Below are positions 18,482-31,574 of a stretch of DNA of 64,000 nucleotides, piece after piece. Both the position numbers and the translations under genes were made by a program. The notes beneath the pieces are model-generated. The model was not told the origin of the DNA, made no database searches, and worked only from the letters and a program-made list of their open reading frames with translations. The first letter of the stretch is position 1. Each line of letters starts with the position of its first letter. Source of the DNA: Tritonibacter mobilis (GTDB lineage Bacteria > Pseudomonadota > Alphaproteobacteria > Rhodobacterales > Rhodobacteraceae); contig NZ_LNWY01000005.1 in assembly GCF_001681715.1 (NCBI RefSeq), forward strand, positions 434,001-498,000. The letters are read 5' to 3'.

Positions 18482-19579
18482 GTGCTGGCACTGACCTCCC
18501 TGTTCATGTCTCATTTCCGCTCGCATCTGCGGGCGGATTTGCATTTGGATGCACGCCCCGTCGCCATCCACGGCAACAATGGTGCGGGCAAAACCAATAT
18601 CCTTGAGGCAGTGTCTCTGTTTTCGCCCGGACGTGGGATCAGGCGGGCGTCCGCTGCGGATATGGCGCGCCAACCGGAGGCTCTGGGCTGGAAGCTGAAG
18701 GGACTGTTGCAAACCACCGGTCCGACCTTTGAGGTTGAGACCTCATCAGAAGGTGGTAACGCCCGACAGGTAAAGATCGACAACAAAGCGGCCAGTCAGG
18801 TTGCCTTGGGGCGCATAGCGCGGGTGGTCTGGCTCATTCCGGCGATGGATCGGTTGTGGATCGAAGGGGCAGAGGGGCGGCGGCGGTTTCTGGACCGTAT
18901 CGCGCTCAGCTTTGACCCCGATCATGCCGAGGCGACGCTGGCCTATGAAAAAGCGATGCGAGAACGCAACCGCCTGCTGAAGGACAATGTGCGCGATGCG
19001 GCATGGTATCGGGTGCTGGAAGGGCAGATGGCCGAAGCCGGATTTCGCATTCATCAGACCCGTGTAGATGCGGTGTCGCGGCTGACAGCCGCGCAAAAGG
19101 AAGCGGAAACCGCTTTTCCGGTGGCGGAGCTACAGCTCATTCAGGCTGAAGGTGAGATGCCCGAAAGTGCTGATGATCTCCGCGCTGCACTGGATGCGGG
19201 GCGTGCGCGGGATCTGGCGGTTGGGCGGACGTTGGTGGGGCCGCATCGCAGTGACCTGATGGGGGCGTATGCGGCCAAGGGCCTACCTGCCAAGGATTGC
19301 TCCACTGGTGAGCAGAAGGCGCTGTTGGTGTCGCTAATCCTTGCCAATGCGCGTGCCCTACAAGCCGAAGAAGGGTCCGTGCCAATCCTGCTGTTGGACG
19401 AGGTTGCGGCGCATCTTGACGGGAATCGGCGGGCGGCGCTCTATGATGAAATTTGCGCTTTGGGGACACAGGCGTGGATGACAGGAACCGGCCCTGAGTT
19501 GTTTCAGGAGCTCGGGGATCGCGCCCAGCATTTGGAAGTCGTTGACCAGAATGGTCTGAGTGAAGTGGTTCAAGAATGA
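18482..19579 (+). CDS. recF: DNA repair protein RecF
   Basis: SMC-like ATPase that helps load RecA at gaps. Walker A is GNNGAGKTN near residue 36, the signature-like DCSTGEQKALLVSL is near residue 275 and Walker B is ILLLDEVAAHLD. Length is 365 aa. The start is GTG, with GATGAAGG upstream contributed by the preceding repeat. Its stop overlaps the start of the LysE-family gene by ATGA. Confidence 0.95.
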   Translation: MLALTSLFMSHFRSHLRADLHLDARPVAIHGNNGAGKTNILEAVSLFSPGRGIRRASAADMARQPEALGWKLKGLLQTTGPTFEVETSSEGGNARQVKIDNKAASQVALGRIARVVWLIPAMDRLWIEGAEGRRRFLDRIALSFDPDHAEATLAYEKAMRERNRLLKDNVRDAAWYRVLEGQMAEAGFRIHQTRVDAVSRLTAAQKEAETAFPVAELQLIQAEGEMPESADDLRAALDAGRARDLAVGRTLVGPHRSDLMGAYAAKGLPAKDCSTGEQKALLVSLILANARALQAEEGSVPILLLDEVAAHLDGNRRAALYDEICALGTQAWMTGTGPELFQELGDRAQHLEVVDQNGLSEVVQE

Positions 19580-20196
19580 CATTAACGGCTTGGGATCTGG
19601 CGATCTATGCAGGCGCGGTATTCGTCCTGTTTCTGACGCCGGGTCCGGTTTGGCTCGCGCTTGTTGCACGCTCCATGTCAGGCGGATTTCACGCGGGCTG
19701 GCCGTTGGCGCTGGGCGTCGCAGTCGGAGACATGTTCTGGCCGCTCATCGCGGTGATCGGGGTCAGCTCCCTCTCGGCAGCATCCGAGCAGATTGCGCTG
19801 GTTTTGAAAGGTGTTGCCGTTCTTATGTTTCTGGTGATGGGGATCAGCACCATTCGCAGCGCTGGAACGCCTATTTCGGGCAACAATCGTTTGACCAAAC
19901 CGGGCAGATGGGCGGGGTTATTAGCGGGCGTCATCGTGATCCTTGGCAATCCAAAGGCTGCGCTTTTCTACATGGGGATCTTGCCGGGCTTTTTTGACTT
20001 ATCAGCGGTAACGCCAAGCGACATGGCCGCGATAATCGGTGTGTCCATGGTCGTTCCAATGCTTGGCAATGTGATTTTGGCTGGATTTGTGAGCAAGGTT
20101 CGAGTGCTCTTGTCCTCGCCCACGGCGTTGAGGCGGATGAACCTTGGCGCAGGCTACCTGCTGATTGCAGTGGCCTGCATCATTCCTTTCACGTGA
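19576..20196 (+). CDS. LysE/RhtB family amino-acid exporter
   Basis: A 206-residue inner-membrane protein with about six hydrophobic segments and the family motif LTPGPVWLALVARSMSGGFHAG near the N-terminus, plus GNPKAALFYMGILPGF. This family exports amino acids or homoserine lactone-like metabolites. The substrate is not evident. The ATGA overlap with recF suggests translational coupling, though not a shared function. Its 3' end overlaps the convergent TetR gene by 8 bp. Confidence 0.88.
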   Translation: MTLTAWDLAIYAGAVFVLFLTPGPVWLALVARSMSGGFHAGWPLALGVAVGDMFWPLIAVIGVSSLSAASEQIALVLKGVAVLMFLVMGISTIRSAGTPISGNNRLTKPGRWAGLLAGVIVILGNPKAALFYMGILPGFFDLSAVTPSDMAAIIGVSMVVPMLGNVILAGFVSKVRVLLSSPTALRRMNLGAGYLLIAVACIIPFT

Positions 20197-20776
20197 GTAG
20201 CCACTGTTCCAGATAAGGAACAAGTGCCTCTGCCGGAGGCGGCAAATCGCCATGCTCCATGCAGAACCCCGTGGCCAGCACATGGTTTAAAAAGGCCTGT
20301 ATCCCTTCGGCCAAAAATTCCGGATTGGCATCGCCGCGCAATGTGCCAGCGGCCTGCATCTGAGAGATCCACCCCGTGAACATCGAAATCTGGCGAAGGA
20401 AGCCTTGGGTAACGACCTCGTCTACCTCCGCGCCGGTGGTGCCGGAATAGCGCAGCAGCAGGTCAAAAATCATCCGGTCTTGGGAGATGAAATCCAATAA
20501 TAGCGAGAGCCGTTGTGCGATCTCGGCAGGCGTTTTCGGGGCGGGAGCGGCGTCCATGTCCTCTATGTGACGCATCACCTGGGCCCCCAGAATCACCGCA
20601 AGTAATCCGTCTTTGTCGCCGAAATGGGAAAAGAATGTTCCCTTAGCGACGCCTGCACGGGCCACGACATCCTCAACCCGCAAGGCAGATACGCCATTGG
20701 CATCGATGAGGTCCTCGGCAACCGATAAGAGCTTTGCCCTTGTTTCCAATCGGCGTTTTTGTGGCGCACGGGTCAT
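20189..20776 (-). CDS. TetR/AcrR family transcriptional repressor
   Basis: A 195-residue regulator. The TetR helix-turn-helix is about residues 12-58 (ALRVEDVVARAGVAKGTFFS followed by HFGDKDGLLAVIL). The C-terminal ligand domain is unspecific. The frame begins seven codons earlier, but MTRAPQKRR at 20776 is the likely start. It is divergent from the flavodoxin-fold oxidoreductase, and the 114-bp gap contains three copies of TGACCNNGGTCA, which are almost certainly its operators, so it should control both itself and the oxidoreductase. Confidence 0.9.
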   Translation of the reverse strand: MTRAPQKRRLETRAKLLSVAEDLIDANGVSALRVEDVVARAGVAKGTFFSHFGDKDGLLAVILGAQVMRHIEDMDAAPAPKTPAEIAQRLSLLLDFISQDRMIFDLLLRYSGTTGAEVDEVVTQGFLRQISMFTGWISQMQAAGTLRGDANPEFLAEGIQAFLNHVLATGFCMEHGDLPPPAEALVPYLEQWLLT

Positions 20777-20803
20777 GAGCACATATCTCCTGCACAAAAA
20801 TAA

Positions 20804-20867
20804 TGACCTCGGTCAATATAATAATTGACCATGGTCAATTATTCGGTCTTTAAGTTGACCGAAGTCA
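20804..20867. promoter_or_regulatory. Three TetR operator sites
   Basis: TGACC-TC-GGTCA (20804-20815), TGACC-AT-GGTCA (20826-20837, embedded in a perfect 24-bp palindrome spanning 20820-20843) and TGACC-GA-AGTCA (20856-20867, one arm mismatch). Starts are 22 and 30 bp apart, close to two and three helical turns, which favours cooperative binding on one face. Confidence 0.8.
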
Positions 20868-20890
20868 CATTTTGCTATGCGGAGCCTCTC

Positions 20891-21484
20891 ATGTCCACGC
20901 GAAAGATCATCATTCTGAATGGCCATCCCGGTCAGACGTCACTCAATAAATCCCTCGCGGATCAATATCTGCAGGCGGCTGAAAAAGCCGGTCACGAGGT
21001 GCGCTATCACGACCTGTCGCAAATGCAGTTTGATATGGATTTTGGTCAAGGAGGCTATCAAAATACAAAACCACTTGAGGTTGATTTGCAGAACTTTGTG
21101 TCGGATTTGCAGTGGGCCGAACATCTGGTCCTCACCACGCCGCTGTGGTGGGGTGCGTTCCCGGCAAAACTCAAAGGGTTGTTTGATCGCGCGCTTTTGC
21201 CGGGACAGGCTTTTGATACCCGGAACACCTCTTCTTTGGGCTTGCCTGCTCCCATGCTGTCAGGAAAAACCGCGCGTGTCCTGATGACGTCAGATACACC
21301 GGCGTGGTTCCTGCGACTGTCTTACGGCAACGCGATCAAGAAAATCCTGTCGCGGCAAATCCTCGGTTTTGTCGGGATTAAACCGGTGCGTTACACCAGT
21401 TTCGCCCCAGCGTCAGAACCTAAGCCGGGGCAGGTGGAAAACTGGCAGAAAACAGTGACGGAACTTGGTCGAGCCGCTGCGTGA
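20891..21484 (+). CDS. NAD(P)H:quinone oxidoreductase-like flavodoxin-fold protein
   Basis: A 197-residue flavodoxin-2 family protein, related to NQO1/MdaB/KefF. It starts KIIILNGHPGQTSLNKSLAD, the FMN/FAD phosphate loop, and carries TTPLWWGAFPAKLKGLFDR, the flavin-ring loop of this family. It likely reduces quinones or electrophiles by two electrons. The frame is open 22 codons further up, but that would run through the operators, and GGAG lies 6 nt before the ATG at 20891. TetR-type control suggests induction by a small reactive compound. Confidence 0.85.
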   Translation: MSTRKIIILNGHPGQTSLNKSLADQYLQAAEKAGHEVRYHDLSQMQFDMDFGQGGYQNTKPLEVDLQNFVSDLQWAEHLVLTTPLWWGAFPAKLKGLFDRALLPGQAFDTRNTSSLGLPAPMLSGKTARVLMTSDTPAWFLRLSYGNAIKKILSRQILGFVGIKPVRYTSFAPASEPKPGQVENWQKTVTELGRAAA

Positions 21485-21512
21485 TTCTGCCAAGAAAAAA
21501 GGGGGGTTGCGC

Positions 21513-21541
21513 GTGACATCCCCCCCCGGAACGCGTATAAA
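21513..21541 (+). promoter_or_regulatory. Predicted gyrB promoter with C8 spacer tract
   Basis: GTGACA (5 of 6 consensus) and TATAAA are separated by exactly 17 bp, giving a start near 21548 and a 22-nt leader before the gyrB ATG. The spacer contains a run of eight C residues (21520-21527), and GGGGGG lies at 21501-21506, so the two can form a hairpin in single-stranded DNA. Confidence 0.6.
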
Positions 21542-21569
21542 ATCCGAAAGCAAGAATAGGATGACGTGA

Positions 21570-24760
<3,191 letters not shown>

Positions 24761-24827
24761 ATCGCCATCGTGCCGCCATTTTGGTTATCGAGGCGTTAAT
24801 ATGCGGGGCGCGGATCGTGAGGCTAGC

Positions 24828-24856
24828 AAAAAGAAAAACGCCCCGAAGGGCGTTTT
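24828..24856 (-). terminator. Terminator of dnaK-dnaJ
   Basis: On the minus strand AAAACGCCC-TTCG-GGGCGTTTT is followed by a T-rich tract. This is a classic UUCG-capped terminator 43 bp after the dnaJ stop. Confidence 0.88.
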
Positions 24857-24865
24857 GCAGGTTGA

Positions 24866-24885
24866 GACGGGCCCGAAGGCCCGTC
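24866..24885 (-). other. Second UUCG hairpin after dnaJ
   Basis: GACGGGCC-TTCG-GGCCCGTC is an 8-bp perfect stem lying between the dnaJ stop and the terminator. It has no T tract, so it more likely protects the mRNA 3' end than terminates. Confidence 0.6.
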
Positions 24886-24898
24886 GGTTGGGCCCAGA

Positions 24899-26053
24899 TC
24901 AGCCCTTCATGCCGTCCCAGAAGCTTTTGACCGAGGAGAAGAAGCTGCGGGTTTCAGGGTTGGTGTTTTCCTCTGAAATCTCGTCAAACTCCTTCAGGAT
25001 CTCCTTCTGGCGAGGGGTCAGGTTAACCGGGGTTTCCACAGCAAGCTCGATGAACATGTCTCCGGTTCCCCCGCCCCGTAGTGCGGGCATGCCTTTGCCT
25101 CGCAAACGCATCTGGCGTCCAGACTGGCTGCCTTCTGGGATCTGTACACGGCCTCGTCCCCCGTCGATGGTGGGAACCTCTATGGCACCGCCCAGCGCTG
25201 CTTTGGCCATGGAAACCGGCACGCGGCAGTGGAGATTGTTGCCTTCACGCTCAAACAGCTCGTGGCGCGCGACCTCAATAAAGATATAAAGATCGCCCGG
25301 AGGGCCACCGCGCAGGCCTGCTTCACCTTCACCGGCAAGGCGGATGCGCGTGCCGGTTTCCACACCTGCCGGGATGTTCACGGAAAGCGAACGATCCTTT
25401 TCAACCCGGCCGTGACCATGGCAGGTCTTGCACGGGTTTTTGATCATCTGACCGAGGCCGGAGCATGTCGGACAGGTGCGTTCAACTGTGAAAAAGCCCT
25501 GCTGTGCGCGCACTTTACCCATGCCCGAACAGGTCGGGCATGTCGTCGGCTCTGCGCCGCCCTCAGCACCGGTGCCGTCACAGGACGTACAGCTGACCGA
25601 AGTCGGCACGTTGATGGTCTTGTGCAGCCCGGCAAACGCCTCCTCTAGGGAGAGGCGCAGGTTGTAGCGCAGATCTGCACCGCGGGTTGCCCGTTGCCGT
25701 GCTCCGCCGCGGCCACCGCCACCACCCATGAAGTCGCCAAAGAGATCATCGAAGACATCGGAGAAGGCAGAGGAGAAATCTCCTCCGGGATGCCCACCTG
25801 CGCGACCGCCGCCACCACCCATGCCGTTTTCAAATGCGGCATGACCATAGCGATCATAGGCGGCCTTGCGCTCTGGATCTTTTAGAACGTCATAGGCTTC
25901 ATTGGCTTCTTTGAACTGTGCTTCTGCATCTGGATTGTCCGCATTGCGGTCCGGGTGCAGTTCCTTGGCTTTCTTGCGAAAGCCTTTCTTGATTTCGTCG
26001 GCGCTTGCCCCCTTAGAGACACCGAGCACCTCGTAATAGTCACGTTTTGACAT
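24899..26053 (-). CDS. dnaJ: Chaperone DnaJ
   Basis: J-domain co-chaperone that stimulates DnaK ATPase. The HPD motif is residues 33-35. A glycine/phenylalanine-rich linker with long glycine runs follows, then four CxxCxGxG zinc motifs ([32 protein letters not shown]). Length 384 aa is standard for type I DnaJ. It follows dnaK after 76 bp containing a strong hairpin. Confidence 0.97.
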   Translation of the reverse strand: MSKRDYYEVLGVSKGASADEIKKGFRKKAKELHPDRNADNPDAEAQFKEANEAYDVLKDPERKAAYDRYGHAAFENGMGGGGGRAGGHPGGDFSSAFSDVFDDLFGDFMGGGGGRGGARQRATRGADLRYNLRLSLEEAFAGLHKTINVPTSVSCTSCDGTGAEGGAEPTTCPTCSGMGKVRAQQGFFTVERTCPTCSGLGQMIKNPCKTCHGHGRVEKDRSLSVNIPAGVETGTRIRLAGEGEAGLRGGPPGDLYIFIEVARHELFEREGNNLHCRVPVSMAKAALGGAIEVPTIDGGRGRVQIPEGSQSGRQMRLRGKGMPALRGGGTGDMFIELAVETPVNLTPRQKEILKEFDEISEENTNPETRSFFSSVKSFWDGMKG

Positions 26054-26082
26054 CGGAATATCCCTTCTGCCTCAACGAAAGA

Positions 26083-26108
26083 GGGCCGGTCCGGGGTCGG
26101 ACCGGCCC
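26083..26108 (-). terminator. Intercistronic hairpin between dnaK and dnaJ
   Basis: GGGCCGGTCC and GGACCGGCCC form a perfect 10-bp stem, followed on the minus strand by only TCTTTC. Partial termination or processing here would lower dnaJ output relative to dnaK, a ratio often seen in heat-shock operons. Confidence 0.6.
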
Positions 26109-26129
26109 ATCTTTGGCCAAGGTGCAGCC

Positions 26130-28055
<1,926 letters not shown>

Positions 28056-28167
28056 TGTGTTCGATCCCTTTTACTTCACAAGGCGATTACCCGAAGCCGA
28101 AACCCGTTTTGGCATTCCGGCCCCGATTCAGTTGCGATAGGGTCTGCACCCGACCGCTTCCCGGCGT

Positions 28168-28196
28168 ATATAGGGAGCGAAAATCACCCCTGCAAC
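28168..28196 (-). promoter_or_regulatory. Predicted RpoH heat-shock promoter of dnaK
   Basis: On the minus strand GTTG, an 18-bp spacer and CCTATAT match the alphaproteobacterial sigma32 pattern (CTTG, 17-18 bp, CYTATNT) with one difference in the -35. The position fits transcription of dnaK-dnaJ. Confidence 0.55.
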
Positions 28197-28262
28197 CGCG
28201 CGATTGCCCAGTCATAGGCAATTGTGGGCGGTTTTGCGACAAACAGAGTGAAGATTGGGTAA

Positions 28263-28865
28263 ATGGCACGGCTCAAGGTGCGCGGATTCGAAATTCACAA
28301 GGGTTTTCTCGCCGCCGAAGCGCAGCGGGAGTTGATTCAGGCGTTGCGCCCGGTGTTGCGTGCAGCGCCATTGTTTTCGCCAGAAGTCCCCGGGGGCGGT
28401 CAGATGTCGGTTCGCATGACCTCTGCTGGTACCTATGGGTGGTTCAGCGACAAAAGCGGGTATCGGTACGCAGATCGCCACCCTTCGGGGCAGGCATGGC
28501 CGGAGATTCCGGCCGAAGTCCTGAAAATCTGGGCTAAGCTCATTGACCGGGATCGAATGCCGGATTGCTGTCTGTTCAACTATTATGGCGAAGGCGCTCG
28601 CATGGGCCTGCATCAGGACAAAGACGAAGCGGATTTTTCCTATCCGGTGGTGTCGATATCTTTGGGTGATGACGGCTTGCTGCGTGTTGGGGGCACGTCA
28701 CGCAAAGAGAAGACGGAATCGATCTGGCTCAACTCTGGCGACGTTGTGGTAATGGGAGGGGATGCGCGTCTGGCCTATCATGGGGTGGATCGCATTCGGT
28801 TTCGCTCCTCCCGGCTATTGCCGAAAGGCGGTCGCGTGAACCTCACACTGAGAGTTGTGACCTGA
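28263..28865 (+). CDS. alkB: AlkB-type 2-oxoglutarate-dependent dioxygenase
   Basis: Repairs N1-methyladenine and N3-methylcytosine by oxidative demethylation. The 200-residue protein has the Fe(II) ligands H117 and D119 (GLHQDKDE) and H173 (AYHGVDRI), and the 2-oxoglutarate arginines R191 and R197 (RVNLTLR). The substrate-lid motif TYGWFSDKSGYRY is like E. coli AlkB. It is a single gene, divergent from dnaK, and convergent with the ABC-2 permease after only 17 bp. No ada gene is near. Confidence 0.92.
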   Translation: MARLKVRGFEIHKGFLAAEAQRELIQALRPVLRAAPLFSPEVPGGGQMSVRMTSAGTYGWFSDKSGYRYADRHPSGQAWPEIPAEVLKIWAKLIDRDRMPDCCLFNYYGEGARMGLHQDKDEADFSYPVVSISLGDDGLLRVGGTSRKEKTESIWLNSGDVVVMGGDARLAYHGVDRIRFRSSRLLPKGGRVNLTLRVVT

Positions 28866-28882
28866 GCGGCAAGGCGCGTATA

Positions 28883-29761
28883 TCAGCGCTTTGCACCCCA
28901 ACTGAGCGACACCGAGCGACGTGTGTAAAATTCGCCCATAAGCCCCAGCACAAGGAAGATAAGTGTGAGCCACACAGTATATTCCCACCATGTGACGTGA
29001 GGGTTGTAGTTGATAAAAATATAGCCACGCGCCTGATCGATCGTGTGGAACAGCGGATTCCAGATGAACATTGGCAACATGTATCCGGGGAGCGTGTTTG
29101 CCAAAACCATTTTGCCTGAAAACAACATGTTAGAGCGCTGATAGATCGTGGAGATGATCCCAATTGCACCCGGCAGCCAGGGTTTCAATACATAAAGAAC
29201 CAGCCCGATTGCCGCGCCAGAGGCCCATGACAGGAGCATCATTCCAAACGCCGGAATGGGCTCCTCGATATGGATCGGGGTAAAGGCCACGTGATAGGCA
29301 AACAGAATAATCAGCATCGACAACACCTGTAGATACAGCGCCCCAAGCGCAGCCGACAGGATGGCGATCGTGGTGTTCATCGGGGCGTGCTGCATCATCG
29401 GGCTTGATGCCCCTTCGGCCCCCACGACCGCACCCACTGTTTTGGTATGGGTCATGAACAGGAATACGCCAGACATCATGTAAAGGAGGAAGTCGCCGCG
29501 GATCGCAGCGCCTTTGATGCCCATCACAGTGAACATGAAGTAGAAGAACATCACAAACATCACCGACTGGACGATATTTGTGCCGAGGGCCATGAATGCG
29601 TTGTTATGTTTCGACCGGACACTCCTCACCACCGAGTGAAAGACAACTTCACTCAGCGTGATGGCGCGTGAAAGCGACGATTTATCGGTACGATAACGAA
29701 ACATGGCCTCAGGATTCAGCAGTATGTGGCTTATTCTCGCATGGATTTCTTGCTGATCCAT
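28883..29761 (-). CDS. ABC-2 type polysaccharide export permease (KpsM/Wzm-like)
   Basis: A 292-residue membrane protein with six predicted spans in its C-terminal 230 residues, preceded by a soluble stretch of about 40. The layout and motifs such as GVFLFMTHTKTVGAV, IWNPLFHTIDQARGYIF and the final EFYTRRSVSLSWG resemble capsule or O-antigen export permeases. A partner ATPase (KpsT/Wzt type) and periplasmic export proteins are not in the window. It is divergent from cysQ across 64 AT-rich bp, at the left edge of the glycan genes, so a role in exporting that glycan is plausible but unproven. Confidence 0.75.
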   Translation of the reverse strand: MDQQEIHARISHILLNPEAMFRYRTDKSSLSRAITLSEVVFHSVVRSVRSKHNNAFMALGTNIVQSVMFVMFFYFMFTVMGIKGAAIRGDFLLYMMSGVFLFMTHTKTVGAVVGAEGASSPMMQHAPMNTTIAILSAALGALYLQVLSMLIILFAYHVAFTPIHIEEPIPAFGMMLLSWASGAAIGLVLYVLKPWLPGAIGIISTIYQRSNMLFSGKMVLANTLPGYMLPMFIWNPLFHTIDQARGYIFINYNPHVTWWEYTVWLTLIFLVLGLMGEFYTRRSVSLSWGAKR

Positions 29762-29825
29762 TGCGAAGTAAGCATAAGAAGCACAAATCTTTGTGGCAAT
29801 ATGTGGGTCTTCGGGAGGTCTTCGA

Positions 29826-30623
29826 GTGAATTATGACGATCTGGTTGTGGTGATGCGGCGTCTGGCACTGGAGGCCGGAGACAAGATCATGGAGATCTAC
29901 AATGCGGATGACTTCGAGGTAAAACAGAAGTCCGACGACAGCCCGGTGACTGCCGCCGATGAGGCCGCCGATGCCTTGATCTCCGCAGGCTTGCGGGCGG
30001 CATTTCCGGGTGTGTTACTGGTGACTGAGGAACAGGCAGAGTCTCACAGCGCCAAGGGCGACACTTTCCTGATCGTCGATCCGTTGGATGGCACCAAAGA
30101 ATTCATCAATCGGCGCGGTGATTTTACCGTCAATATCGCTTACGTCGAAGCAGGTGTGCCGACCCGTGGCGTGGTCTATGCGCCCGCGCGCGAACGGATG
30201 TTCTACACGCTCGCAGATGGCTCTTCTGTCGAGGAAAAAGGCCCCTTTGCAAAAGATGTTGCTGGTGAGACCGTCGCCCTTCGCGTTGCCGACAGTGATA
30301 ACAACGCATTGCTGGTCGTTGCGTCGAAATCTCATCGTGATCAGGTGACGGACGATTACATCAACAAATACAATGTCAAAGACACCCGCAGTGCCGGCTC
30401 GTCTCTCAAGTTTTGCCTTGTGGCTACCGGTGAGGCGGATCTCTACCCACGGGTTGGTCGCACGATGGAGTGGGACACTGCAGCCGGTCACGCCGTTTTG
30501 AATGGGGCCGGTGGTACGGTGGTGCGTTTTGATGACCACAGCCCGCTGCGTTACGGCAAAGAAGGTTTCGCAAACCCGTTCTTCATCGCTCATGCGCCCG
30601 CCGTCGAGTTAAAAGAGGCATAA
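29826..30623 (+). CDS. cysQ: 3'(2'),5'-bisphosphate nucleotidase CysQ
   Basis: Mg-dependent, lithium-sensitive-type phosphatase of the inositol monophosphatase superfamily that converts PAP to AMP. Metal motifs are VTEEQ (E68-E69), DPLDGTKEF (from D85) and EWDTAAGHA. Length is 265 aa from a GTG with GGAGG 7 nt upstream; a GTG 11 codons earlier lacks a good box. PAP is the by-product of sulfotransferases, and a sulfotransferase ends this cluster. The kdsB-like ATG directly abuts the stop, so the two are co-transcribed. Confidence 0.9.
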   Translation: MNYDDLVVVMRRLALEAGDKIMEIYNADDFEVKQKSDDSPVTAADEAADALISAGLRAAFPGVLLVTEEQAESHSAKGDTFLIVDPLDGTKEFINRRGDFTVNIAYVEAGVPTRGVVYAPARERMFYTLADGSSVEEKGPFAKDVAGETVALRVADSDNNALLVVASKSHRDQVTDDYINKYNVKDTRSAGSSLKFCLVATGEADLYPRVGRTMEWDTAAGHAVLNGAGGTVVRFDDHSPLRYGKEGFANPFFIAHAPAVELKEA

Positions 30624-31424
30624 ATGTCCGTCCTGATTGTGATCCCGGCGCGCTATGCGTCCACCCGTTACCCGGGTAAACCGCTCGCGGAACTCACTGG
30701 TGCAACCGGCAAAACGCGCACCTTGATTGAACGCTCTTGGCGCGCAGCCTGTGATGTTGACGGCGTGGACCGCGTGGTGGTCGCGACGGACGACGACCGC
30801 ATTAAGGAGGCCGCTGAAGGGTTCGGGGCGGAGGTGGTTATGACCTCAACTGAGTGCGCCAATGGGACCGAACGCTGTGCAGAAGCGCATGCGGCATTGG
30901 GCGGAAACTTTGAGGTGGTCGTGAACCTGCAGGGTGACGCACCGCTGACGCCGCCATGGTTCATCGAGGACTTAGTAAACGGGTTGAAAGCTGCACCTGA
31001 TATGGGGCTCGCCACACCTGTACTGCGGTGCGATGGCGCGACGCTCAACAGTTTGCTGCAGGATCGCCGAGAGGGGCGGGTTGGCGGCACCACTGCGGTT
31101 TTTGCCGCAGATCACAGCGCACTTTACTTCTCTAAGGAGGTAATCCCTTACCAGTCAGGTGCTTATGAGGATGCCGACGACACCCCTGTGTTCCATCATG
31201 TCGGCGTTTATGCCTACCGCCCGGATGCGCTTGCGGCTTATCCGGATTGGCCGGTGGGGCCGCTGGAAACACTTGAGGGGCTAGAACAGCTGCGCTTTCT
31301 TGAGAACGGGCGCAAGATCCTGTGTGTGGTTGTTGAGGCACGGGGGCGCGAGTTCTGGGAACTCAACAACCCACAAGACATGCCGAAAATTGAATCAATG
31401 ATGCTAAAGATGGGGCTGGAATAG
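30624..31424 (+). CDS. KdsB-like 3-deoxy-manno-octulosonate cytidylyltransferase
   Basis: Activates Kdo (or a related ulosonic acid) as CMP-sugar. The family signatures IPARYASTRYPGKPLAEL, VVVATDDDRI, ECANGTERCAEA and VNLQGDAPLTPP are clear; LETLEGLEQLRFLENG is also typical. At 266 aa it is slightly longer than LPS-type KdsB. Its place beside cysQ and an export permease suggests a capsule-dedicated (KpsU-like) copy, but it could be the sole KdsB for lipid A-core. Confidence 0.85.
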   Translation: MSVLIVIPARYASTRYPGKPLAELTGATGKTRTLIERSWRAACDVDGVDRVVVATDDDRIKEAAEGFGAEVVMTSTECANGTERCAEAHAALGGNFEVVVNLQGDAPLTPPWFIEDLVNGLKAAPDMGLATPVLRCDGATLNSLLQDRREGRVGGTTAVFAADHSALYFSKEVIPYQSGAYEDADDTPVFHHVGVYAYRPDALAAYPDWPVGPLETLEGLEQLRFLENGRKILCVVVEARGREFWELNNPQDMPKIESMMLKMGLE

Positions 31425-31473
31425 GCGAATTTGCGCAAAACTGGTTTAAATAACCGGTGCTGGCCTGAAACTT

Positions 31474-31530
31474 ATGACGCAGTTTGGGGTTCACCCTTCA
31501 GTCGTCATGAAACTGTGGTTGAAGGGGTGA
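31474..31530 (+). promoter_or_regulatory. Interleaved complementary segments in the galU leader
   Basis: Three pairs of complementary arms occur in the order 1-2-3-1'-2'-3': ATGACG/CGTCAT (31474, 31503), CAGTTT/AAACTG (31480, 31510) and TCACCCTTCA/TGAAGGGGTGA (31491, 31520, one bulge). TGACG recurs at 31528-31532 and can also pair with the central CGTCA. The pairings exclude one another or form a pseudoknot, a layout seen in regulatory leaders. The galU ATG follows 44 nt later. Confidence 0.35.
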
Positions 31531-31574
31531 CGTCTGTCGGTCCGGGTCAACTTCGATAAAAATTGAGAGTTTGA

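Noticed and set aside
17195-18712. 505-codon minus-strand frame opposite dnaN and the start of recF
   Set aside because: Shadow frame with low-complexity composition and no start signal. Both overlapped genes are certain.
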